Assembly: GCF_030734285.1 (NCBI RefSeq)
Contig: NZ_CP132294.1
Span: 3,472,001-3,536,000, forward strand
Length of the DNA: 64,000 bases
DNA from: Natronococcus sp. AD-5
GTDB taxonomy: Archaea > Halobacteriota > Halobacteria > Halobacteriales > Natrialbaceae
Reading direction: 5' to 3'
Part shown: positions 26,999 through 35,822 of the stretch, piece after piece
Numbering within the stretch: position 1 is the first letter of the stretch
Layout: each line of letters starts with the position of its first letter
Notes under the pieces: model-generated
The model's database searches: none
What the model was told of the DNA's origin: nothing
What the model saw: the letters and a program-made list of their open reading frames with translations, nothing else
Program-made: the position numbers and the translations under genes

Positions 26999-27775
26999 TC
27001 AACTGGAAGAGTCTCCGGCACTCGAGCGCGCCTCCCTCGATGCCGCCAGCGTAGCGACGTAGTGGGCGCCGTCCGGATCGTCGTGGCGCACGTCCGTCAC
27101 CGCCCACGGCGTGCCGATGGTCGCCTCCTCGAGCCGAGCCGGCGAGCACAGGAGGAACTGAAGCGTCGGCCCGACGACCCGCTCTCCGTCCCGCTCGTAC
27201 TCGAAGTGAAAACACCGGCGGGCGACGCCGGTCCGCGGATCGAACCGGTAGCCGAGGAAGTCGTCCCCGAGTCGACGGGGGTCGTAGTTGTCGACGACGG
27301 CGACGCCGTCCCCGCCCGTCACGCGAGCGAACTCCGCGAGGAGCTCGCTGATACCGGCGAGCGAGCCGGCGAGTCCGAGCTGGGTGCCGATGCAGTGGAG
27401 CGATCGAAACCGATCGCGGTCGAACGGAAGGTCGAACATGTCGTCGCGGCGGACGTCCTCGCCGCCTCGCGATCGGGCCGCCTCGACGGCGCCGGGGCTG
27501 ACGTCGACGCCGACGACGTCGACGCCGTGATCCTGCAACCAGCAGACGTGCTGGCCCGCCCCGCAGCCCACGTCGAGGACCGGTCCCTCGAGACTCCGCA
27601 GGCGCTCGATCGTGTGCTCGCCCCACTCCGATCGCGGGCGGAAGTAGTGCTCGCGAACGCGCCCGCCGCCCGTTCGATCGCCGTCCCGATACGACAGCGT
27701 TCCCGGTTCGCCGCGCTGGTAGTCGCGCATCGCCCGCCCCAGGGGATCCGGTCGTTCGGACTGGCTGACTGCCAT
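26999..27775 (-). CDS. Class I SAM-dependent methyltransferase
   Basis: 258 residues from the ATG at 27775. The SAM motif is [16 protein letters not shown] (near residue 65), followed by [15 protein letters not shown] and a YDPRRLG segment. The N terminus ([20 protein letters not shown]) is a conserved haloarchaeal extension. The substrate cannot be predicted. Divergent from the ferredoxin gene. Confidence 0.9.
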   Translation of the reverse strand: MAVSQSERPDPLGRAMRDYQRGEPGTLSYRDGDRTGGGRVREHYFRPRSEWGEHTIERLRSLEGPVLDVGCGAGQHVCWLQDHGVDVVGVDVSPGAVEAARSRGGEDVRRDDMFDLPFDRDRFRSLHCIGTQLGLAGSLAGISELLAEFARVTGGDGVAVVDNYDPRRLGDDFLGYRFDPRTGVARRCFHFEYERDGERVVGPTLQFLLCSPARLEEATIGTPWAVTDVRHDDPDGAHYVATLAASREARSSAGDSSS

Positions 27776-27859
27776 GCCCGAGTCGACGGGGAGACGAGTA
27801 ATAAAAGAACAATGATATGTGGTTGCGTGTAACGTATCGCGCGGCACGCACTCCGTCAA

Positions 27860-27868
27860 GGATTTACG
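27860..27868 (+). promoter_or_regulatory. TATA-like box of the ferredoxin gene
   Basis: The motif gatttacg lies 23-31 nt upstream of the ATG at 27891, the leaderless spacing. Confidence 0.45.
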
Positions 27869-27890
27869 CGGATGCGCCAAACTCTCGCAC

Positions 27891-28136
27891 ATGAAGGTCG
27901 AATTCGACGAGGACACCTGCATCGGGATGTACCAGTGCGTCGCCGAGTGGGACGCCTTCGAGGAGGACAAGTCGAAGGGGAAGGCGATCCTCGAGGACAG
28001 CGAGGAGGTCGAGGACGGCATCTTCGTCCGCGAGGTCCCCGAGGATGCGGAACTCGACGCGAAGTTCGCCGCCCGGACCTGCCCGGTCGACGCGATCACG
28101 ATCTACGACGCCGACGGCGAGCAGCTGATTCCGTAA
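27891..28136 (+). CDS. Ferredoxin, single-cluster 3Fe-4S type
   Basis: 81 residues, acidic. The cluster ligands are Cys10 and Cys16 in DTCIGMYQC and a third Cys in RTCPVDAI near residue 64. The second cysteine of the usual C-x2-C-x2-C is absent, so the pattern is that of a 3Fe-4S ferredoxin such as those that feed cytochrome P450s or other oxidoreductases. The partner is not in the neighbourhood. Confidence 0.88.
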   Translation: MKVEFDEDTCIGMYQCVAEWDAFEEDKSKGKAILEDSEEVEDGIFVREVPEDAELDAKFAARTCPVDAITIYDADGEQLIP

Positions 28137-28251
28137 GTCTCGGTCGACGCGCTTCCGCTCGCTCTATACGCGATCTCTCTCGTGAACCGCGACGGCAGCT
28201 CGGGACCGCCCTCGAGCGGTACGCGGCGAAAAAGGCGAATCCTCGCTCCGA

Positions 28252-29166
28252 TTACGCGATCTTGTCGTACTGGTCCGAGAGCTTCTCGGCGGCCTCGCCG
28301 AGCTGGTTGCGCTCGAACTCGGTTAAGTCCCACTCGACGATCTCCTCGACGCCGTTGGCGCCGAGTTTGACGGGAACGCCGAAGGCGGTGTCCTCGTGAC
28401 CGTACTCGCCCTCGAGCTTGACGCTCGCGGGGAGCACTTCGCCCGTGTCGCGGAGGATGGCTTCGACCATGTGGCCGACGCCGGTCGCCGGGCCCCACTC
28501 CGTGGCGCCTTTCTTCTCGATGACGTTCATCGCCGAGGTCTGGAGTTCGGAGAGGAGTTCGTCCTTCTCGTCGTCGTCGAACTCGAGGTCCCGGCCGTTG
28601 ACGCGGACCTTCGAGAAGACGGGAACCTGCGCGTCGCCGTGCTCGCCGAGGATCGTCGCCTCGACGTTCCGAACGGGCGCGTCGAAGCGCTGGGAGATGA
28701 CGTAGCGGAACCGGGCGGAGTCGAGCCGGCCGCCGAAGCCGATCACTTTCTCTCGCGCGCGGTCGCCCGCTTCGTAGAGGTGGCGGTTCAGCAGGTCGAC
28801 CGGGTTCGAGGTCGTGACGGTGACGAAGTCGTCGTTGTGTTCGGCGATCGAGGAGCCGATGTCCTCCATGATCGGCGCGTTGTCGCCCGCGAGGTCGATC
28901 CGGGTCTGGCCCGGCTGACGCGGAATCCCGGCGGTGATGACGACGACGTCCGAGCCGGCGGTGTCCTCGTAGCCGCCCTGCCGGATCGTCGTGTTCGAAT
29001 CGTAGGCTGCGCCGTGGTTCGCGTCGGCAGCCTGCCCGATCGTGTCGTCTTCCTTGTCCGGAATGTCGACGAAGACGAGTTTGTCCGCAACGTCCCGAAG
29101 CGCGATGTTGTAGCCTGCGGCGGCCCCGACCGTTCCGGCCGCGCCGACCACGCTAACTTTCGTCAT
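28252..29166 (-). CDS. mdh: Malate dehydrogenase
   Basis: 304 residues from the ATG at 29166. The enzyme oxidises malate to oxaloacetate with NAD in the citric acid cycle. The Rossmann start [39 protein letters not shown] (the Arg that selects malate in P-R-Q-P-G-Q-T-R), [12 protein letters not shown], and the catalytic [14 protein letters not shown] are all present. It is an LDH-like tetrameric halophilic MDH, close to the well-studied Haloarcula enzyme in layout. Confidence 0.97.
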   Translation of the reverse strand: MTKVSVVGAAGTVGAAAGYNIALRDVADKLVFVDIPDKEDDTIGQAADANHGAAYDSNTTIRQGGYEDTAGSDVVVITAGIPRQPGQTRIDLAGDNAPIMEDIGSSIAEHNDDFVTVTTSNPVDLLNRHLYEAGDRAREKVIGFGGRLDSARFRYVISQRFDAPVRNVEATILGEHGDAQVPVFSKVRVNGRDLEFDDDEKDELLSELQTSAMNVIEKKGATEWGPATGVGHMVEAILRDTGEVLPASVKLEGEYGHEDTAFGVPVKLGANGVEEIVEWDLTEFERNQLGEAAEKLSDQYDKIA

Positions 29167-29190
29167 ACCACGTAAACCTGAACCTGCCCT

Positions 29191-29200
29191 CGCGTTAAAT
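29191..29200 (-). promoter_or_regulatory. TATA-like box of mdh
   Basis: The minus-strand motif atttaacgcg lies 25-34 nt upstream of the ATG at 29166. Confidence 0.5.
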
Positions 29201-29315
29201 CCGTCGGATTCCCCACGATCGCCTGAGAATGACGATAGATGATACGTCGATCGTCGAACGTTTTCGATCCTCACCGATCGAATCCGTCTTTGCGCTCGGC
29301 GTCGCGCGCTCGAGT

Positions 29316-29771
29316 ATGCGCGTCAGCGTCATCGGCGGCGGTGCGATCACGAGCGAGACGGAATCGCAGGCCGAGGAGATCGGTCGGGAACTCGGTCGAC
29401 GGGGACACGCGGTCGTCTGCGGCGGCCGCGGCGGGACGATGGAAGCGGTCTGCCGCGGGGCGAAATCCGAAGGCGGAACGACGATCGGCATCCTCCCGAC
29501 CGAGCGACCGGCGGACGCCAACGAGTACGTCGACGTGCCGATCGCGACCGGGCTCGGCCACGCCAGGAACGCGCTCGTCCCGCTGAACGGGGATGCGGTC
29601 ATCGCGCTGGCCGGCGGCCACGGCACGCTCACGGAGATCGGGTTCGCCGGGATCTACGACCGACCCATCGTCGGCCTCGAAACCCGCGACGTTCCCGGCG
29701 TCGAAACCGTCGAGACGCCCGAGGCGGCCGTCGACGCCGTCGAGGGCGCGCTCGAGGGAGGACGCCGATGA
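29316..29771 (+). CDS. TIGR00725/LOG-like SLOG-fold protein
   Basis: 151 residues from the ATG at 29316 ([11 protein letters not shown]). The Rossmann-like SLOG domain shows [20 protein letters not shown] and [15 protein letters not shown], matching the GGRGTM and P-G-G-x-G-T-x-x-E motifs of the lysine-decarboxylase-like nucleotide-binding family. The first residue of the second motif is Ala rather than Pro. It may bind or hydrolyse a nucleotide; function unknown. The next gene overlaps it (ATGA). Confidence 0.88.
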   Translation: MRVSVIGGGAITSETESQAEEIGRELGRRGHAVVCGGRGGTMEAVCRGAKSEGGTTIGILPTERPADANEYVDVPIATGLGHARNALVPLNGDAVIALAGGHGTLTEIGFAGIYDRPIVGLETRDVPGVETVETPEAAVDAVEGALEGGRR

Positions 29772-30190
29772 CTCGCGAGACTGATCCGTACGCGATCCGC
29801 GAGGAACTACCGGACCCCGAGACGTTCGCCGCGCTGCGCGAAGCCGCCGACATGCCGTCGCGCTCGCTCGAGGGGATCGAACGCGGACTGCCGAACTCGT
29901 GCTACGGCGTGATCGCGGTCCACGAACCGTCCGGCGAGGTCGTCGGCATGGGTCGGATCGTCGGCGACGGCGGCACCGTCTACCAGATCTCCGATATGGC
30001 GGTTCACCTGGACCACCAGCGACGGGGGATCGGGACGCGGATCATGGAACTCCTCGAGGCGTATCTCGAGGAAACGGCCCCGCCGCGGGCGTACGTCACC
30101 CTCGTGGCGGACGTCGACGGCTTCTACGAACGGTTCGGCTTCGAGGAGACGCGGCCGGCCTCGAAGGGGATGTACCGCCGCACCGAGTGA
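29768..30190 (+). CDS. GNAT family N-acetyltransferase
   Basis: 140 residues. The acetyl-CoA-binding motif A is seen as VYQISDMAVHLDHQRRGIGTRIMELL (R-R-G-I-G-T near residue 80), and the terminal YERFGFEETRPASKGMYRR is usual for the family. Substrate unknown. It is translationally coupled to the SLOG-fold gene upstream. Confidence 0.92.
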   Translation: MTRETDPYAIREELPDPETFAALREAADMPSRSLEGIERGLPNSCYGVIAVHEPSGEVVGMGRIVGDGGTVYQISDMAVHLDHQRRGIGTRIMELLEAYLEETAPPRAYVTLVADVDGFYERFGFEETRPASKGMYRRTE

Positions 30191-30289
30191 CCGCGTTTCG
30201 GGGGGAGGGCCGTGACTTACGCAAGCGCCGACTCTCGAACCCGTCCGCTCTCCGCAGCTTTTTCGACTTTCCGGTGCATTGAGACCGAC

Positions 30290-31042
30290 ATGAGCGACTT
30301 CGACAAGGAAGCCGAGCGCGAGAAGCTTCGTGAGAAGTACGAGCGCGACAAGGCCGAACGGGAGGCCACCCAGCGGATGAGCGACCTCCTGCTCAAGGGA
30401 GCCACGATGACCAACAAGCACTGTGGCACTTGCGGCGATCCCCTCTTCCAGCAGGACGGAACGACGTTCTGTCCCAGCTGTCACGGGAACCCCGACGCGG
30501 TCCAGGGATCGGAACTCGAGGCTCGGTCGGCCGAGGAGTCGGCAACCGACGGGTCGACCGCACGATCGGCGACCGAGCCCGACGATTCCGACCGTCCGCA
30601 GCCCGGAACGGCCGACGACGACTCGACTACCGTCGAAGACGCTTCGGACGCGGATCCGGAGGCGCCCCCGGAGCGGACGGGACAGACCGTCGAGACGGAC
30701 CCGGCCGGCGACCCGGGCGATCAGCCACCCTCGCCGCCCTCCCGATCGACCCCGGAGCGCGACGTTCGGACGCAGTCGTCCGAGACCGAGCCGTCTCGAC
30801 GGAGCGAGACGAACCGAGCGCAGTCCGACGAACACCACGCCGAGTCGGGTCGGACGCCTCCTGCGAACGCGTCGCCGTCGAGTGCATCACCGTCGGGCGG
30901 TCTCGAGGCCGCCCACGGTTCGCTGGTCGTCGCACTCGAGAAGTTCGCGCGCGAAGCCGCCGAGACGGACGATCCGCGGTACGCGAAGGAGTGTCTGGAA
31001 GCCGCTCGCGAGGCCGGCGAGACGCTCGACGTGCTTCGGTAG
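30290..31042 (+). CDS. Sjogren's syndrome/scleroderma autoantigen 1-like zinc protein
   Basis: 250 residues from the ATG at 30290. A coiled-coil-like basic/acidic helix (residues 1-40), then a zinc ribbon HCGTCGDPLFQQDGTTFCPSCHG (near 46-68), match the archaeal/eukaryotic Sjogren autoantigen p27 family. About 130 residues of Pro/Ser/Asp/Glu-rich disordered linker follow. A C-terminal helical motif (LVVALEKFAREAAETDDPR) resembles the end of other haloarchaeal members. Cellular role unknown in archaea. Confidence 0.9.
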   Translation: MSDFDKEAEREKLREKYERDKAEREATQRMSDLLLKGATMTNKHCGTCGDPLFQQDGTTFCPSCHGNPDAVQGSELEARSAEESATDGSTARSATEPDDSDRPQPGTADDDSTTVEDASDADPEAPPERTGQTVETDPAGDPGDQPPSPPSRSTPERDVRTQSSETEPSRRSETNRAQSDEHHAESGRTPPANASPSSASPSGGLEAAHGSLVVALEKFAREAAETDDPRYAKECLEAAREAGETLDVLR

Positions 31043-31055
31043 TACCCTCACACCA

Positions 31056-31472
31056 CTAGTCGAGAAACCGCTCCCGGACGTTTCCGGTCGGCATCATACA
31101 CTGGTCTTTCTCGCCGAACAGCCGATATCGGTTGGCGGCGACCAGGTCGTACCCCCAGTCGCGCAGTCGTCGCGGAAGGAATCGTAGCGGGCGAGCGAGC
31201 GCGTAGATCCCGCCGAGGATGACGGCGATCCTGATGACGGCAGAGGACTTGACGTACGCGTCCTCACCCTCGATCAGGACGATCGAGTCCAGTTCGTCGT
31301 CCGCGAGGCCGTGCTCGGCGAGCAGTCGCCGGCCGACGTCGGACTGGAGCGACGCGAAGTGAAAGACGCCGTCCGCGTCTCGCGGGACGACGAACTGGAC
31401 GAACCCCGCACAGAGGTTACAAACGCCATCGAAGAGCACGATCGGTTCCTCGTCGGGGATCTCCTCGCTCAT
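31056..31472 (-). CDS. DCC family (DUF393) thiol-disulfide oxidoreductase
   Basis: 138 residues. The family's defining DCC-like motif is VLFDGVCNLCAGFVQF (D-G-V-C-N-L-C near residue 16), followed by FASLQSDVGRRLL and a C-terminal DWGYDLVAANRYRLFG. The C-N-L-C pair is a thioredoxin-like redox site. Function unproven. It follows the autoantigen-like gene in a converging arrangement. Confidence 0.92.
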   Translation of the reverse strand: MSEEIPDEEPIVLFDGVCNLCAGFVQFVVPRDADGVFHFASLQSDVGRRLLAEHGLADDELDSIVLIEGEDAYVKSSAVIRIAVILGGIYALARPLRFLPRRLRDWGYDLVAANRYRLFGEKDQCMMPTGNVRERFLD

Positions 31473-31574
31473 CGGATAGGTGATAGTTCGCGACGACTGA
31501 AGTTCAGGGTTCCGGTCGCCGTCCCGAGGGCGCCACTCGTTTCGCTGCTCTCCGGTGTGCGGTCTCCGTCGGAC

Positions 31575-34013
31575 CTACTCCTCGTACTCGCTGCCGACGA
31601 CCTCGCGGATCCGCTCGGCCGTCACCCGACCGACCCCTTCCGCCTCCATCAACTCCGCTTCGGTCGCGATCATCACGGCCTCGACGGTGCCGAACTCGCC
31701 GAGCAGCGACCGCGCCGTCACGGGGCCGATCTCGGCGATCGACGAGACGACGTACTCCTGCTGTTCGGCCAGCGTCTTCGACTGTTTCTCCCCGTGAACC
31801 GACACCTCGCGGTCGCCGCCCTCCTGTTCGCGGCCGGCGATCACCGCGAGCAGGTCGGTCGTGTCGGCCTCGCCCTCGGTCCGGAGGACGCTGGCGCCGA
31901 AGTCGACCGCGAGACTCGAGAGCGCGCCCCGAACCGCGTTCGGGTGGACGTCGCGCTGCTCGTACAACCCGTCGCCCTCGACGATCACGATCGGGCGCGC
32001 GTAGTGACGGCCCATCGCACCGACCTGCTCGAAGACCGACCGGTCGGCGCCGACCAGCGAGTCGACGAAGTCGGCGACGGACTTTCGCTCGACGACGACC
32101 CGATCCGACAGGACGTAGTCGCCGACGTCGAGCGTCTCGAGGCGCACCTCGTACCCCTCGCGTCTCGAGAGTTCCCGCGCGATGTTGGCGTCCATCTCGC
32201 GCTGGTCGGCGACGACCTCGACGGAATCGCCCTCGGCGTGCGGTTCGTGGGTTTCGACGTCCTCCTCGGCCGCCGTCTCACCGCCGGTACTCGATTCCGA
32301 GTTCTCTTCACCGAATTCTTGCAGCCCCGGCTGGTCTGAAACCCCCTTATTTCCGCTGGAGATCACGCCGCCCGATTGCGATTTTCCGTTCTCACCGTCC
32401 ACTTTCGCTCCGGTGTCGAACGCTGCGAGCGACTGCTGGGCGGCGTCGAGTTCGGCCTCGAGGTCGCTGGCCATTCCCTTCAGTTCGCGCAGTTCCGACT
32501 CCATCTCCTTCTCGCGGCGCTGGGAGATCCAGAAGTACGCCTCGTCGCGGGTATCCTCGGCCATCAGGACGACGACCCGACCCTCGGACTGGCGGCCCGT
32601 TCGGCCCTTGCGCTGGATCGACCGGATCGCCGTCGGAACGGGTTCGTAGAAGAGCACGAGGTCGACCTCCGGCACGTCCAGCCCTTCCTCGGCGACCGAC
32701 GTCGAGACCAGCACCTCGAACTCGCCGGCGCGGAAGTCGTCGAGCACCTCCTGCTGCTGGGTCTGGGTCATCCCGTCGGAGCCCTCGCGGTCGCCCTGCC
32801 CGACGAACCGTTTGGCGTCGAAGCTCTCCGAGAGGAAGTCGGTCAGCGCCTCCGCCGTGTCGCGCGATTCCGTGAAAACGATCACCCGCTCGCCGCCCTC
32901 GAGGCCCAGCGTCTCCGCGAGGAGCATCCGGGTCTTGCGGTACTTGGGGTGGATCTCGTCGAAGCTCTCGGCCTTCCGCGTCGCCTCGCGAACCCGGGGA
33001 TCGGAGACCATCCGCTGGCTGGCCTTCGACGCGCCCGACGAGCGAGCCTGGTTGCGCTGGCGCTCGAAGTACCGCCGCAGCGCCTCGACGCTCTGGGTCT
33101 CGACGAGCGTGACGGCCTGGCGGAGCTTCATCACCTCGGCGTGAACGGACATCCCCTCGAACCCCTCCGACTGGTCGTTGTCGATCAGTTTCTGGAGTTC
33201 GGCGCGCATCCGGTTCAGGTCCTTCTGGGACTGGTCGGGCTGGATCGAGGACGCGACGCCGAGTTCTTTGAGTTTCTCGAGTCGATCTTTGATCACCTCG
33301 TTCAGCGCGTCGCGGATATCGAGGACCTCCTCCGGGAGGTCGATCCGCTTCCACTCGACGTCCGTCTCGTGGGTGAACTCGGCGACGTCGGCGTCCTCCT
33401 CGGTCATCACCTCGACTTCCTGGAGACCGAGGTTCTCGCAGACCTCGAGGATGGCCTCCTCGTCGCCGCCGGGCGAGGCCGACATCCCGGTGACGAGCGG
33501 GTCCGTCGCGTCCGCGTGGTAGCGCTCGGCGATGTAGTTGTACGCGTAGTCGCCGGTCGCGCGGTGACACTCGTCGAAGGTGCAGTGTGTGACGTCGGAA
33601 AGCGAGATGCGACTTCCCACGAGGTCGTTCTCGATCACCTGCGGGGTCGCCATCACGACCGTCGCATCGTCCCACAGTTCGGCGCGGTCGTCCGGACTGA
33701 CGTCGCCGGTGAAGACGACGATCTCGTCGTCGGGAACCTGGAGGGCCTCCCGGTAAAAGTCCGCGTGCTGCTGGACGAGCGGTTTCGTCGGGGCCAGCAT
33801 GAGCGACGTCCCGCCGACTTCGTCGAGCCGTCGCGCAGTGACCAGCAGGCTCACTGTCGTCTTGCCCAGGCCCGTCGGGAGACAGACGAGCGTGTGGTGG
33901 TTCGCGGCCGTCCCAGCAAGTTTCAGCTGGTAGAGCCTGCGCTCGAGGAAGTTCGGCTCGAGCAAGGGATGGTCGATGGTCGGCTGGCTTCCGTCCTCGT
34001 CCGTCGCTGCCAT
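31575..34013 (-). CDS. hef: Hef helicase/nuclease (DEAH helicase plus XPF-type nuclease)
   Basis: 812 residues. Hef processes stalled forks. The helicase half has CLPTGLGKTTVSLLV (Walker A, near residue 43), DECHRATGDYAY (near 148), FTESRDTAEALTDF and RKGRTGRQSEGRVVVL. A disordered linker (about 530-600) contains QPGLQEF at 561-567, a PCNA-binding-like motif. The nuclease half has VVADQREMD, ERKSVADFVDS (the E-R-K-x3-D metal site) and a C-terminal double HhH (EIGPVTARSLLGEFGT, GVGRVTAERI). It is the full-length Hef rather than a helicase-only or nuclease-only version. Confidence 0.96.
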   Translation of the reverse strand: MAATDEDGSQPTIDHPLLEPNFLERRLYQLKLAGTAANHHTLVCLPTGLGKTTVSLLVTARRLDEVGGTSLMLAPTKPLVQQHADFYREALQVPDDEIVVFTGDVSPDDRAELWDDATVVMATPQVIENDLVGSRISLSDVTHCTFDECHRATGDYAYNYIAERYHADATDPLVTGMSASPGGDEEAILEVCENLGLQEVEVMTEEDADVAEFTHETDVEWKRIDLPEEVLDIRDALNEVIKDRLEKLKELGVASSIQPDQSQKDLNRMRAELQKLIDNDQSEGFEGMSVHAEVMKLRQAVTLVETQSVEALRRYFERQRNQARSSGASKASQRMVSDPRVREATRKAESFDEIHPKYRKTRMLLAETLGLEGGERVIVFTESRDTAEALTDFLSESFDAKRFVGQGDREGSDGMTQTQQQEVLDDFRAGEFEVLVSTSVAEEGLDVPEVDLVLFYEPVPTAIRSIQRKGRTGRQSEGRVVVLMAEDTRDEAYFWISQRREKEMESELRELKGMASDLEAELDAAQQSLAAFDTGAKVDGENGKSQSGGVISSGNKGVSDQPGLQEFGEENSESSTGGETAAEEDVETHEPHAEGDSVEVVADQREMDANIARELSRREGYEVRLETLDVGDYVLSDRVVVERKSVADFVDSLVGADRSVFEQVGAMGRHYARPIVIVEGDGLYEQRDVHPNAVRGALSSLAVDFGASVLRTEGEADTTDLLAVIAGREQEGGDREVSVHGEKQSKTLAEQQEYVVSSIAEIGPVTARSLLGEFGTVEAVMIATEAELMEAEGVGRVTAERIREVVGSEYEE

Positions 34014-34134
34014 TGCCGGGCGTTCACCCTCGCCGCGAATAAGGGTTCTCGTACCGTGGTGAAAGTGGTCTGGTCCGTCTCCACTCCCGATAGGTTCTAC
34101 TCGTCCGACGTCGCGTTTCCGGTCGTCTGAACCT

Positions 34135-34485
34135 ACTGTTCACGCTGATGGGGGTCGCGCTCTGACTCTCTGGCGCAGCAAGGGCGCCGCCTCGTGCTGA
34201 GCTGTTCGTCGTCCAGATGGCGTTCAACGTCGCCTGGAGCGCGCGGAACTACGTTCCGCGGAAATTCGAGCGGACTTCGTCCGCGAGAAAACGCCGGCTT
34301 TTTTCGCGCTCGAAGCGCCACTGCTCGCGCTCGGCGTCATCCTCGTGCTCTGGGCGCTCATCGCGGCTACCACCGCCGCGTTTCGGCGGGTAGACCGCCG
34401 CGCTGCGGCGCTACTCCTGCCCTCTCTCGCCTGGGTCACCTTCGCCGCCGTCCTCAACGTCGAACTGTGGCGGCTGAACGCCTGA
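34135..34485 (+). pseudogene. tspO: Decayed tspO/MBR gene
   Basis: Three pieces of a TspO/MBR membrane protein are readable in different frames: LLFTLMGVAL, then ELFVVQMAFNVAWS, then AFFALEAPLLALG continuing to LLLPSLAWVTFAAVLNVELW and the stop at 34483. These are TspO helix 3 to helix 5 motifs (W-S-x-L-F-F, P-x-L-A-W-V-x-F-A-x-x-L-N). The N-terminal third is missing. A TGA at 34163-34165 and at least one frame change interrupt the first part. A palindromic insertion (34241-34296) breaks the frame between WS and AFF; removing those 56 nt restores it. TspO binds porphyrins and affects stress and light responses in other haloarchaea. Confidence 0.85.
34241..34296. repeat. 56-nt palindromic element inserted in tspO
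   Basis: The element holds two hairpins: cgcggaac-tac-gttccgcg (34242-34260) and gcggac-ttc-gtccgc (34270-34284), followed by gagaaaacgccg. Removing exactly this stretch rejoins codons agc and gct in the TspO frame, so it is a genuine insertion. It has no coding capacity. Composition and hairpin shape match the repeat at 8275-8293. It looks like a MITE- or REP-type palindromic repeat. Confidence 0.75.
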
Positions 34486-34809
34486 TACGGGTTTCTCGAG
34501 GTTTTAGGACTGATCTTCATCGTGGCGCGCGCTGCGCCGCGGTGAGCGGATAGGGAGGCGCGAGTGGAACGAGCGCCTCGAAAAGCGAACGGTGACCGGA
34601 GGGGACCGCGAGCCGAGCGAACCGCGGGACGAACTCGTGCGAGGGATGAGCGAGGGAGCGACGCGACCGGGCGAATCGGTTGGGGAGGGCGTGGAAACTC
34701 CGCGCGTTTCGTGCGAGCAGGACGCTTTCTCCCGGAAAACCGCGGTGAAAGGGCGGGACTGGTCGGTTACTGCGACTCACTGCGGGTGTATCGAATTTCG
34801 ATCCGCGTC
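34486..34809. other. 324-nt intergenic region with dispersed-repeat copy B
   Basis: No gene is credible. The segment contains many gag/cga runs and the block at 34639-34685 shared with 8444-8490. It follows directly after the tspO remains, so this is a locus of decay and repeat accumulation. Confidence 0.6.
34639..34685 (+). repeat. Dispersed intergenic repeat, copy B
   Basis: The block starts gcgagggatgagcgaggg and ends cgaatcggttgggg. About 42 of 47 positions match the minus strand of 8444-8490. Similarity fades outside the block, except for shared gagggag-type words. Confidence 0.65.
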
Positions 34810-35739
34810 TCAACACTCCTCGGGACGCCGCGGACGACTCGAGTCGACCGCGTGCGCGAGCAGTTCGACGTCGGTCTCGAGCGGATACTCGAGGATCCGT
34901 TCGGGTTCCGCGAGCACGCGTCCGACCACGATTTCCGACGATCGTGCAACCGGATTCCAGGTGTCGTAGTAGGCGTCGTACACCCCTTGCATGTTTTCGG
35001 TCTCCATGTACTGGCAGAGCGCGTAGCCGTCGGGACGGCGCTCGAGGAACATCGACTCGGTGTACATGTTCTCGGCGTCGAGCATCTCGGCGCTCCAGGT
35101 TTCGACCGAGCCGAGATCGAGTTCGCCGGCCTCGACGCGGCGGGAGAGGCCGGCGAACCAGTCCGCGAACCGTTCCGGAAAGCCTGACTCGAGGCGCAGC
35201 TCCACGAGTTCGACGTCGGTGCCGACGCCGGCGTCCGAACCGGCGACGATGAGCGGTCCGTCGCTCGCACCCGTTGCGGTGTGCGGCCGTACCGGGTTGA
35301 CGGCGTGGACGAGGAGTTCGCGCTCGACTCCCACCTCGTGACTACCGATCGCGTCGTGCTCGAGCGGAAACGCCGCCTCGACCCGCGACTCCGGATCGTC
35401 CCGATCGACGATCGCGGACCGGGGCAGTTCGACGTACCAGATCAGTTGGGGGACCTCGCCGCCGGGATCGAGAAACAGCGACGCCGTGCTCGCCCCTTCG
35501 AGACCGAGCAGCCGGCCGGGTTCTCCGCCGGCGAACGTCTCCGAGACCGCTTCTCGAACCGACTCGAGCCGGCTCCCGTCGACGCGCCGGCGGACGAGAA
35601 ACGCGCTCGCGTGGCGTTCGGTGATCATCCCCGCCTGGCTCGCGGCCGACGCGGAACGCCTGCGATACCGCGCGTATCCGACTCCGGCGACGAGTGCTCC
35701 GAGAACGACGCTCCGGCGTACCCACGGTCGAACGGCCAT
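34810..35739 (-). CDS. Membrane-anchored protein, DUF6176-like C-terminal part
   Basis: 309 residues. A single N-terminal membrane anchor (VVLGALVAGVGYARY, residues 11-25) is followed by two related-looking halves. The second half has ENMYTESMFLERRPDGYALC and QYMETENMQGVYDAY, which resemble the DUF6176 family (heme/dimeric-barrel-like). The first half may be an analogous beta domain (PQLIWYVELPR). Function unknown. Divergent from the HTH-10 gene. Confidence 0.65.
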   Translation of the reverse strand: MAVRPWVRRSVVLGALVAGVGYARYRRRSASAASQAGMITERHASAFLVRRRVDGSRLESVREAVSETFAGGEPGRLLGLEGASTASLFLDPGGEVPQLIWYVELPRSAIVDRDDPESRVEAAFPLEHDAIGSHEVGVERELLVHAVNPVRPHTATGASDGPLIVAGSDAGVGTDVELVELRLESGFPERFADWFAGLSRRVEAGELDLGSVETWSAEMLDAENMYTESMFLERRPDGYALCQYMETENMQGVYDAYYDTWNPVARSSEIVVGRVLAEPERILEYPLETDVELLAHAVDSSRPRRPEEC

Positions 35740-35790
35740 ATCGGACGGTCGGTGCGAACTGAGTTCGCGGTATTCCCGAAATCTATCGCC

Positions 35791-35799
35791 ATTTTAAGT
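35791..35799 (+). promoter_or_regulatory. TATA-like box of the HTH-10 gene
   Basis: The motif ttttaagtg lies 24-32 nt upstream of the GTG at 35823 and supports that start. Confidence 0.5.
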
Positions 35800-35822
35800 G
35801 TCACCCGTCCGTACGATCAGTC

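Noticed and set aside
25939-27021. N-terminal extension of hel308 to 27021
   Set aside because: The in-frame extension crosses the M50 protease gene on the same strand in another frame and has no homology; Hel308 begins at [11 protein letters not shown].
34592-34969. 125-codon plus-strand frame after tspO
   Set aside because: It is translated dispersed repeat running into the antisense of the anchored protein gene.
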